6,936 bases of DNA from contig JASLBL010000296.1 of assembly GCA_030146615.1 (NCBI GenBank), positions 1-6,936 of the forward strand, read 5' to 3'. This document shows positions 1 through 6,723 of this stretch, one piece after another. The notes under the pieces are model-generated. The model did not search any database. It saw nothing but the letters and a program-made list of their open reading frames with translations, and had not been told where the DNA came from. A program made the position numbers and the translations under genes. Position 1 is the stretch's first letter. Each line of letters begins with the position of its first letter. The stretch comes from Actinomycetes bacterium. Its GTDB lineage: Bacteria > Actinomycetota > CALGFH01.

Positions 1-1138
1 TCCAGCAGCCGGTTGGCCTCGGCCAGGTCGAAGTTGTAGGCCTCGCCGTCGGCCGGCTGGAAGGTCAGGTTCTGGTAGAGGGAGGGGATGACCCCGGTGG
101 CCGGGGTGCCGTAGCCGCCCAGGACCCGGTCGACCAGCGCCTGCTTGTCGATGGCGCGGGCGATGGCCTGGCGGACCCGCTTGTCCTTGAGGGCGGGGTG
201 GCCGTCGCCGATCGGCTCGCCGCTGTCCAGGGCGGCCCCGGTGTTGAAGGCCAGCTCGTCGAAGCCGGAGTAGTCGCCGGCCACGGCGGTGATGCCCTCG
301 GTGTTCTTGAGCGAGTTGAACGGCGCCGGGTCGAGCCCGTCGGCGAAGTCGATCTCGCCCTTCTTGAGCGCCTGGAGCTGGGCGTCGGCGTTGTTGAAGA
401 CCCGGTACACGACCTCGTCGATCTTGGGCGCCCCGCCCCAGTAGCTCTTGTTGGCCGTCAGGCGGACGAACTGGCCGGTGCTGCGCTCGGCGAGCACGAA
501 CGGGCCGGAGCCGACCGCGTTCTTCTCGTTGTCGAAGGTCGAGACCTCCTTCTCGTCGATGTCCTTCCAGATGTGCTCGGGCAGGATCGGCACGGCCAGC
601 CGGAGCATGGTCGGGCTCGGCTCCTTGGTGGTCATCACCAGGGTCGCGTCGTCGGGGGCCTCGACGGTCTTGAGGTTGGACACGTAGTTGCCGTAGTTGG
701 TCTGCTCGAAGGAGCCCTTCATGATCCGGTTGAAGGTGTAGGCGGCGTCCTTGGCCGTGACCGGCTGGCCGTCGGACCACTTCACCCCTTGGCGGATCCT
801 GTAGGTCCAGGTCAGCTCGTCGTCGGAGACCTCCCAGGACTCGGCCAGCCCGGGAACGGGCGAGAAGTCCTTCTGGCTGTAGCCGACCAGGTAGTCGTAC
901 ATCAGCGCCCAGACCTCGTAGGTCTCGGCCAGGATCCCGATGAACGGGTTGAGCGAGTCGACGTCGTTGACGATGCCGACGGTGAAGGTGAGCTTGCCGG
1001 GCGCCTGCTCCTGGGCGGTCACGCCGGGGCCGCCGACAGCGCCAGCAGCGCCGCCAGCACCACCATCACCGAGGTCCTCCGGAACCGGTTCGTGGCCCGT
1101 TTCCGCCCGTTCCCACCTGCTGTGCTGGTTGCGCTCAC
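1..1138 (-). CDS. Peptide ABC transporter substrate-binding protein (family 5), 3'-truncated, apparent frameshift
   Basis: This is the extracytoplasmic solute receptor of a Dpp/Opp-type importer (SBP_bac_5), which binds peptides or similar solutes and delivers them to a membrane permease. Read on the minus strand, the mature part shows family landmarks: DVDSLNPFIG near the N-terminus, KWSDGQPVTAKDAAYTFNRI, VGSGPFVL, and RQAIARAIDKQALVDRVLGG followed by YGTPATGVIPS. About 379 residues are visible; the family usually has 500-600, so the C-terminus lies past the left edge. The chosen start is GTG at 1138-1136, with AAGGGGG six bases upstream. It opens a clear signal peptide: a basic stretch (GRKRATNRFRR), then a hydrophobic core (VMVVLAALLALSAAP). 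That frame hits TGA at 1021-1019, while the mature protein is one frame over. One extra base in the G4 run at 1026-1029 would join them as APGVTA-QEQ, giving a signal peptidase I-like site. There is no lipobox cysteine. The family call is secure; the substrate is not known. Confidence 0.88.
1026..1029 (-). other. Probable one-base frameshift site in the substrate-binding protein gene
   Basis: The signal-peptide frame (from GTG 1138) ends at TGA 1021-1019. The mature-protein frame is open from here to the left edge, and its only nearby start, GTG at 1022, has no ribosome site. Adding one C to the minus-strand CCCC run gives a continuous protein (AAP-GVTAQEQ). A sequencing or assembly error in the homopolymer is the simplest cause; a genuine mutation is possible. 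Confidence 0.7.
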
Positions 1139-1177
1139 GCCCGGCCCCCTTGCGGGAATCCCACCGCCCGACAACAC

Positions 1178-1193
1178 CTGACTGAACAGTCAG
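1178..1193. promoter_or_regulatory. Perfect 16-bp palindrome, candidate TetR-type operator
   Basis: The site reads CTGACTGAACAGTCAG: two perfect 7-base arms around a central AA. Size, symmetry and the TGACTG/CAGTCA half-sites resemble operators of TetR-family repressors in actinobacteria. It lies about 40 bases upstream of the substrate-binding protein start and just downstream of a possible promoter, where a bound repressor would block transcription. The regulator is not encoded in the window, and its family is inferred from the site shape only. Confidence 0.5.
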
Positions 1194-1210
1194 TAATTGA
1201 GAGTTGCGTT

Positions 1211-1239
1211 ATTGTGCGATGCCGCCGTGGCCTCGACAA
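1211..1239 (-). promoter_or_regulatory. Possible sigma-70-type promoter for the substrate-binding protein gene
   Basis: On the minus strand TTGTCG (1239-1234) and CACAAT (1216-1211) are separated by exactly 17 bases and match 4 of 6 positions each to the -35 and -10 consensus. Transcription would begin near 1204, just before the palindrome at 1178-1193. This would give the transporter gene a promoter independent of lpdA. Confidence 0.35.
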
Positions 1240-1263
1240 GGCCTCCTGGGCCGGATTGACGCG

Positions 1264-2688
1264 CTAGTAACGGTACGACCCTTGCACCCGCAGGGTGAGA
1301 CGGCGGGCGCACTCCTGGATCGACCCGGCGAAGGACGGGTAGGTCTGGAACGCCTGGGAGAGCTGGCTGGCCGTGAGCCGGTTGAAGCAGGCCTCGGAGA
1401 CGGGGGCGATCAGGTCGGAGGCGTAGCTGGCCACCACCGCCCCGCCGGCGATCGTGCCCGACCCGGGCCGGGCCAGCAGCTTGACGAAGCCGTCGGGCCG
1501 GTTGCTCATCTTGGCCCGGGAGTTGCCGGCCAGCGGCAGGGTCTCGACCTCGACCTCGATGCCGGTCTCGGCCGCCCGCTGCTCGGACAGGCCGACGGTG
1601 GCGATCTGGGGGTCGGTGAAGATGGTGGCCGCGACCGCGTCCCAGCGCAGCGGGGAGACGGCCTGGCCGAGCAGGTGCCACATGGCGATCCGGCCCTGCA
1701 TGGCCGCGACCGAGGCCAGCATCAGCTTGGCGGTGACGTCGCCGGCGGCGTAGATGCTGGGCACGCTGGTCCGGCTGACCCCGTCGACGACAATCGCCCC
1801 GCGCTCGTTGGTCTGGACGCCGACCTCGTCGAGGCCGAGGCCCTTGGTCTGGGGCACCTGGCCGATGGTGAGGAGCACGTGGCTGCCCTCGACGGTGCGC
1901 CCGTCCTCCAGGTGGACGACGCCGTGGTCGCCGACCCGCTCGACCTTGGCCGCCCTGGCGTTCTTCACCGTCTGGAGGCCGCGGCGCTCGAACACGTCCT
2001 CGATGACCAGGGCGGCGTCGCGGTCCTCGGTCGGGAGGATCCGGTCGCGGCTGACGACGAAGGTGACCTGGGCGCCGAAGCGCAGGAACGCGGTCGCGTA
2101 CTCGGCCCCGGTCGCACCGGCCCCGACCACCACCAGGTGCTCGGGCACCTCACGCAGCTTGTAGACGTCCTGGCTGGACAGGATGACCTCGCCGTCGCAG
2201 GGGGCGGTGTCCATCCGCCGGGGGTCGGACCCGGTGGCGAGCAGGATGGCGTCGCCCTCCAGCCGCTCCACCACCTTCCCGTCGGGCCCGGTGTCGCTGC
2301 CCCGGACCTCGACGGTGTGCGGCCCCACGACCCGGCCCCGCCCCAGCACCACCCGGACCCCGGCGGCCAGGACCTGCTTGGTGATGTCCTCCGACTGGGC
2401 CACGGCGAGGTCGCGGACCCGCCGCATGATCGTCGGCAGGTCGACCTCGTACCGGGGCACCTCCAGCCCGGTCATCCCCTCGAAGTGGACGCCGAGGCTG
2501 GGCGCCGTCTCCAGCGTGTTGAAGGCCTGGGCCGAGGTCAGCAGCGTCTTGGAGGGCACGCAGTCCCAGAGCACGCACGCCCCGCCGAGCCCCTCGTCGT
2601 TGACGATCGTGACCTCGGCCCCGAGCCCGGCCGCGACCAGGGCGGCCTCGTAGCCGCCCGGCCCTCCTCCGACGATCACCACCCGCAT
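1264..2688 (-). CDS. lpdA: LpdA-type flavoprotein disulfide reductase / NAD(P)H quinone reductase
   Basis: A 474-residue cytoplasmic FAD enzyme of the pyridine nucleotide-disulfide reductase family, of normal length. The FAD motif GGGPGG is at residues 7-12, the redox pair is C38-VLWD-C43 followed by VPSK, the NAD(P)-binding motif GAGATGAE is at 189-196, the second FAD motif IYAAGDVT is at 312-319, and the dimerisation domain runs from about 350 to the end. From memory it matches Mycobacterium tuberculosis LpdA (Rv3303c) throughout, for example in ASVAAMQGRIAM and RTVEGSH. That protein is reported as an NAD(P)H quinone reductase rather than a true lipoamide dehydrogenase. As there, the C-terminal HPTxxE catalytic dyad is missing: the aligned segment is TYPSFAGS, with Tyr450 and Gly455 in place of His and Glu. 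Unlike the mycobacterial protein, both redox cysteines remain. The ATG start at 2688 places the Rossmann motif at the N-terminus; its ribosome site is weak. The gene starts 35 bases after the propeller gene and may share its transcript. Physiological substrate is uncertain. Confidence 0.9.
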   Translation of the reverse strand: MRVVIVGGGPGGYEAALVAAGLGAEVTIVNDEGLGGACVLWDCVPSKTLLTSAQAFNTLETAPSLGVHFEGMTGLEVPRYEVDLPTIMRRVRDLAVAQSEDITKQVLAAGVRVVLGRGRVVGPHTVEVRGSDTGPDGKVVERLEGDAILLATGSDPRRMDTAPCDGEVILSSQDVYKLREVPEHLVVVGAGATGAEYATAFLRFGAQVTFVVSRDRILPTEDRDAALVIEDVFERRGLQTVKNARAAKVERVGDHGVVHLEDGRTVEGSHVLLTIGQVPQTKGLGLDEVGVQTNERGAIVVDGVSRTSVPSIYAAGDVTAKLMLASVAAMQGRIAMWHLLGQAVSPLRWDAVAATIFTDPQIATVGLSEQRAAETGIEVEVETLPLAGNSRAKMSNRPDGFVKLLARPGSGTIAGGAVVASYASDLIAPVSEACFNRLTASQLSQAFQTYPSFAGSIQECARRLTLRVQGSYRY

Positions 2689-2723
2689 GCGGTCGATGGT
2701 AGTCCAGTTCGCGAGCCGCGGGT

Positions 2724-4184
2724 TCAGCGGCCCGGGGTGGCCTCCGACCAGGTGGTGCCGCCGTCGGTGGTGCGCAGCAGGACGCCGCGGTCGTCGCAGC
2801 GAGGCGTCGGGGGATGGCAGCCGTCGTCGAGGCTGCCGGCGGTCCGGCCGGTGACCGCCCAGCCGGTGCCGGGGTCGGCGAACGCCAGGCCACGCACGGC
2901 CGGGTAGCGGCCCTCCAGCCCGGTGGCGGCCGTCGACCACCGGCCGCCGCCGTCCCGGCTGGTCAGGATCTTCCCGGCCCCGTTCCCGACCAGGGCGAGC
3001 AGCGTGCGCCGGTCGGCCGCCGCCTGCGGGAGCAGCCCGTGCTCCTCGTCCTCCTCGGCCAGCGGCACGTACCGGGGCGTCCAGGTCGCGCCGCCGTCGG
3101 CGGTGACGTAGAAGCCGGCGGCCAGGATTCGGGGCCGGCCGCCCTCCTGCCTGATGAACTCGACCGGCAGGAACCCGTTGCGCTGGCTCTTGAAGGTCGG
3201 GGGTTCGCGCAGCCGCACGCTGGTCCCGCGCAACGGCGGCGGCGGGGCCAGCGCGACCCCTCGCCAGCTCCGGCCGGCGTCGGCGGTCCGGTACAGGCCG
3301 CCGGCGGCGCCCTGGACGACCGACCAGCCGGTGGTCCGGCCGGAGAACGCCAGCCGCGGGGCCCCGGGCGGCGGCGGGAGCCGGTCCCAGGTGGCGCCGC
3401 CGTCGGTGGTGCGGAACAGGAAGCTGTGGGCCTGGTAGGTGTCCGAGGAGGTCAGGACCGCGACCCAGCCGTGGCGGCGGTCGACGAAGCTCGGCAGGGC
3501 CAGCACCCCGAAGCCGCCCTCGTAGCCGCCGGCGGCGTTGTCGCCGCCCAGGTCGAGCTCGCCCAGGGACGACCACTGCCAGCTGGCGCCGGCGTCGCCG
3601 GTCCGGTAGACGGCCAGCTGGATCCGCGACCCGGTCTCCCGCTGCCTGGCGCTGGCCACCATCCAGCCAGTCCGCGCGTCCAGGAAGAAGGCGCCCCGGA
3701 CCCGGCCGGCCGGGACCTTGTCGGGGGTGATCGTCCGCCAGCTGCGGGCGCCGTCACCGGTCCAGGCCAGCCCGGCCCTGGTCAGGGCCCAGCCGCTGTC
3801 CCGCGTGACCAGCTGGGCGGCCAGCACGGTGCCCTCGGCGTCGCCGACCATCGGCGGGGCCGAAGGGAACCGCGCCGGCGCGGCCGCCGCCGCGGTCGTC
3901 GGCGTGCCGGTGGTGGCGGTCGGGGCGGTGGTCGGCGGGACCGCGGTGGTCGGCGGCCCGGGCGGGACGGTCACCGCCGGGTACCCGTCGTCGCCGGCCA
4001 GGCTGGTCCGGACGGCCAGGCCGCCGCCGAGCAGGGCGCAGGCCAGCAGCACGCTGAGGGCGGTCAGCCTGGCCACCCGCCGCCGGGCCCGCCGGTAGAC
4101 CACCGCCGGGTCGGGCGGGCTGACGGCGTGCTCGCCGTACTCGGCGACCTGCCCCATCCGCCGCCGGAGCTCCTCGTCACGCAT
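2724..4184 (-). CDS. Membrane-anchored seven-Asp-box beta-propeller protein, putative sigma-factor partner
   Basis: A 486-residue protein with three parts. Residues 1-39 are a basic cytoplasmic tail (MRDEELRRRM at the start, YRRARRRVAR at 30-39). Residues 40-58 form one transmembrane helix, followed by a Pro/Thr/Ala-rich linker (about 70-105) typical of wall-spanning stalks. Residues 115-486 carry seven Asp-boxes of the form DxGxxW, ending at W149, W202, W266, W307, W368, W416 and W479, usually preceded by a TGW-type strand. Seven boxes imply a seven-bladed propeller like Ycf48/HCF136 or BNR-repeat proteins. Cys456 and Cys463 in the last blade could form a disulfide. The positive-inside rule puts the propeller outside the cell. 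The start overlaps the end of the ECF sigma gene by 8 bases and has its own AGGAGG site, so the two are probably made together. By position it is a candidate anti-sigma or sensor protein, but there is no zinc-type anti-sigma motif (HxxxCxxC) and no known anti-sigma domain that I recognise. What it binds outside is unknown. Confidence 0.82.
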   Translation of the reverse strand: MRDEELRRRMGQVAEYGEHAVSPPDPAVVYRRARRRVARLTALSVLLACALLGGGLAVRTSLAGDDGYPAVTVPPGPPTTAVPPTTAPTATTGTPTTAAAAAPARFPSAPPMVGDAEGTVLAAQLVTRDSGWALTRAGLAWTGDGARSWRTITPDKVPAGRVRGAFFLDARTGWMVASARQRETGSRIQLAVYRTGDAGASWQWSSLGELDLGGDNAAGGYEGGFGVLALPSFVDRRHGWVAVLTSSDTYQAHSFLFRTTDGGATWDRLPPPPGAPRLAFSGRTTGWSVVQGAAGGLYRTADAGRSWRGVALAPPPPLRGTSVRLREPPTFKSQRNGFLPVEFIRQEGGRPRILAAGFYVTADGGATWTPRYVPLAEEDEEHGLLPQAAADRRTLLALVGNGAGKILTSRDGGGRWSTAATGLEGRYPAVRGLAFADPGTGWAVTGRTAGSLDDGCHPPTPRCDDRGVLLRTTDGGTTWSEATPGR

Positions 4185-4680
4185 GCGAGGCCTCCTCTCG
4201 GCTGCCGTCGGCGCCGAGCACCCGGGCCAGGGCGGTGCGGCCGCGGGCCAGCCGGCTCTTCACCGTCCCCACCGGGAGCCGCAGGTGGCGCCCGATCTCC
4301 TCGACCGGCAGCTCGACCACGTAGTACAGGACCAGGACCTCGCGCTGGCGCGGCGGCAGCTGGCGAAGGGCCGCGACCATGTCCACGACCTCGGCGGTGG
4401 CCGCGGGCACGGACTGGTCGACCTGGGCCAGCCGCTCGACGGTCCGCCGCCGGTACCGGGCCCGCCGCAGCCCGCTGAGGGCGTAGTTGAGGGCCACCCG
4501 CCGCACCCAGGCGTCGGGCGCGTGGTAGCCACGGACCCGCGACCAGTGCAGCGACGCCCGGGCGAACGCCTCCTGGACGACGTCCTCGGCCTCGTGGACG
4601 TCGCCGACCACCGCCACCATCTGCCCGACCAGCCGGGCGTAGTGGGCGCGGTAGAACCCCTCGAAGTCGGCTCCGGCCAC
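4177..4680 (-). CDS. ECF-type RNA polymerase sigma factor (SigE-like group)
   Basis: A 167-residue group 4 sigma factor that would direct RNA polymerase to a specific promoter set. Region 2 spans about residues 5-75 (FEGFYRAHYARLVG, then DVHEAEDVVQEAFARA, then the 2.4-like segment DAWVRRVALNYALSGLRR). A linker of about 25 residues precedes region 4 at 103-155, with LPPRQREVLVLYYV and the helix-turn-helix VEEIGRHLRLPVGTVKSRLARGR. There is no C-terminal extension, so control must come from a partner or from expression. The GTG start at 4680 has GAGG six bases upstream and puts region 2 right at the N-terminus, as usual. The last codons overlap the start of the propeller gene (stop TGA and start ATG share ATGCGTGA), implying coupled translation. 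The spacing GGAAC (4744-4740), 20 bases, GTC (4719-4717) upstream is a weak hint of autoregulation. The exact ECF group and target genes cannot be told from sequence alone. Confidence 0.93.
   Translation of the reverse strand: MAGADFEGFYRAHYARLVGQMVAVVGDVHEAEDVVQEAFARASLHWSRVRGYHAPDAWVRRVALNYALSGLRRARYRRRTVERLAQVDQSVPAATAEVVDMVAALRQLPPRQREVLVLYYVVELPVEEIGRHLRLPVGTVKSRLARGRTALARVLGADGSREEASHA
4191..4196 (-). promoter_or_regulatory. Strong ribosome binding site of the propeller gene, inside the sigma gene
   Basis: On the minus strand AGGAGG stands six bases before the ATG at 4184. It lies within the last codons of the sigma factor gene, which supports that start and the 8-base overlap between the two genes. 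Confidence 0.75.
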
Positions 4681-4724
4681 GGGTGTCCTCGTTCGCCGCG
4701 TCGTCCTCCTCTATGAGACACCCG
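4680..4724 (-). promoter_or_regulatory. Long-range stem in the sigma factor 5' leader, covering the start region
   Basis: Perfect 8-base arms, CGGGTGTC (4724-4717) and GACACCCG (4687-4680), flank a 29-base loop on the minus strand. The second arm covers the last G of the GAGG ribosome site, the spacer and the first base of the GTG start. If the leader folds this way, it would restrict translation of the sigma factor. The loop contains a decoy GAGGAGG. The pairing is seen directly; a regulatory role is inferred. Confidence 0.35.
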
Positions 4725-4750
4725 CGACCGGGCCGCCGGGTTCCCTCGAA

Positions 4751-4771
4751 GTGAGCTTTGGGTCAGCTCAC
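4751..4771 (-). repeat. Perfect 7-bp stem-loop at the end of the small membrane protein gene
   Basis: GTGAGCT and AGCTCAC pair around a 7-base loop that includes part of the stop codon (4763-4765). On the minus strand it is followed only by TTCGAGGG, so it lacks the U-run of a standard terminator. It could act as a pause, a processing site or mRNA 3'-end protection between this gene and the sigma gene. Confidence 0.4.
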
Positions 4772-4930
4772 CCGTCTGAGGGATTCCACGACATGGATGA
4801 AGACCCAGCAGGCGAGGCCGAGGCCGATCAGGTTGATGCGGCCGGCCCAGGGGGCGCGGACGCTGAAGGCGGCCAGCAGGAAGCAGACGAAGGCGGCCAG
4901 GTACAGGAGGAACTCGAGCGCGTCAGGCAT
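4763..4930 (-). CDS. Small two-helix membrane protein, function unknown
   Basis: A 55-residue protein starting MPDALEF. Two hydrophobic segments are visible: about residues 7-23 (FLLYLAAFVCFLLAAFS) and 33-48 (NLIGLGLACWVFIHVV), joined by a short polar turn (VRAPWAGRI). It ends with a basic tail, ESLRRVS. Both ends are probably cytoplasmic or both outside; the tail charge favours inside. The ATG at 4930 is chosen over an in-frame start at 5005 because GGAAGGAG lies seven bases upstream and because the extra 25 residues of the longer form are polar and unlike the rest. It resembles the many short uncharacterised actinobacterial membrane proteins with this layout; I recognise no named family. 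It sits alone between the mutase and sigma genes, about 80 bases before the sigma gene on the same strand. Confidence 0.72.
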   Translation of the reverse strand: MPDALEFLLYLAAFVCFLLAAFSVRAPWAGRINLIGLGLACWVFIHVVESLRRVS

Positions 4931-4937
4931 GGCGCGG

Positions 4938-4945
4938 CTCCTTCC
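4938..4945 (-). promoter_or_regulatory. Ribosome binding site fixing the start of the 55-residue protein
   Basis: GGAAGGAG on the minus strand, seven bases before the ATG at 4930. It is the strongest ribosome site in the neighbourhood and decides against the longer in-frame start at 5005. Confidence 0.75.
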
Positions 4946-4986
4946 AGGGTGCGGAAACAGGACAAGCTCCGTACACCCAGGATAAA

Positions 4987-5004
4987 TGCGGATCAACCTC
5001 CGCA
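4987..5004 (-). terminator. Possible weak terminator hairpin after the mutase gene
   Basis: TGCGGA and TCCGCA form a perfect 6-bp stem with a 6-base loop, 40 bases past the mutase stop. On the minus strand it is preceded by TTT and followed by TTTATCC, a short AT-rich tail in an otherwise GC-rich region. The stem is short and the U-run imperfect, so termination is only a possibility. Confidence 0.35.
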
Positions 5005-5043
5005 AAACGACTGAGCTTGGTCCGGCCGCCCGGGACGGCGCGC

Positions 5044-6636
<1,593 letters not shown>

Positions 6637-6643
6637 CGCCAAG

Positions 6644-6650
6644 ACCTCCC
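6644..6650 (-). promoter_or_regulatory. Ribosome binding site fixing the mutase start
   Basis: GGGAGGT on the minus strand, seven bases before ATG 6636. It is only one base from the alternative TTG at 6642, which makes that codon an unlikely start. Confidence 0.7.
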
Positions 6651-6662
6651 GAGGTGGTCCTC

Positions 6663-6691
6663 AGCCTACCCGCTGACGGTGCCGACCGTAA
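6663..6691 (-). promoter_or_regulatory. Possible mutase promoter with an inverted repeat
   Basis: The minus strand has TTACGG (6691-6686), a 17-base spacer and TAGGCT (6668-6663), a TAnnnT-type -10 box, about 27 bases before the mutase start. Between the boxes lies an inverted repeat, ACGGT-GCCG-ACCGT (6676-6689), that could be a repressor site. The -35 match is poor, so confidence is low. The 87-base divergent gap must also hold a promoter for the plus-strand gene, which I could not identify. Confidence 0.28.
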
Positions 6692-6723
6692 CGAACGGGC
6701 CCTGGCGGCGATAAGGGAGTGAC

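Noticed and set aside
1084..1138. Twin-arginine (Tat) signal in the transporter receptor
   Set aside because: The RFRRTSVM stretch has paired arginines but not the S/T-RR-x-F-L-K context, so an ordinary Sec signal is more likely.
198..1181. 327-codon open frame on the plus strand
   Set aside because: Antisense to the substrate-binding protein, whose motifs are unmistakable on the minus strand.
1230..1244. GGCCT-CGACA-AGGCC hairpin after lpdA as a terminator
   Set aside because: Only 5 bp and no U-run on either strand; it also overlaps the possible -35 box.
1204..2907. 567-codon open frame on the plus strand
   Set aside because: It lies opposite lpdA and the end of the propeller gene, has low-complexity Gly/Asp/Arg/Leu-rich translation and matches no family; a GC-skew shadow.
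2689..3576. N-terminal extension that would fuse a 296-residue segment to LpdA
   Set aside because: It is the propeller gene read out of frame; the Rossmann motif begins at the ATG at 2688, as in homologues.
2814..4478. 554-codon open frame on the plus strand
   Set aside because: Antisense to the propeller and sigma genes; Pro/Gly/Arg-rich with no domain.
4931..5005. Longer form of the small membrane protein with 25 extra N-terminal residues
   Set aside because: No ribosome site before 5005, the added residues are polar and unlike a membrane-protein start, and GGAAGGAG clearly marks 4930; the extension would also cross the hairpin at 4987-5004.
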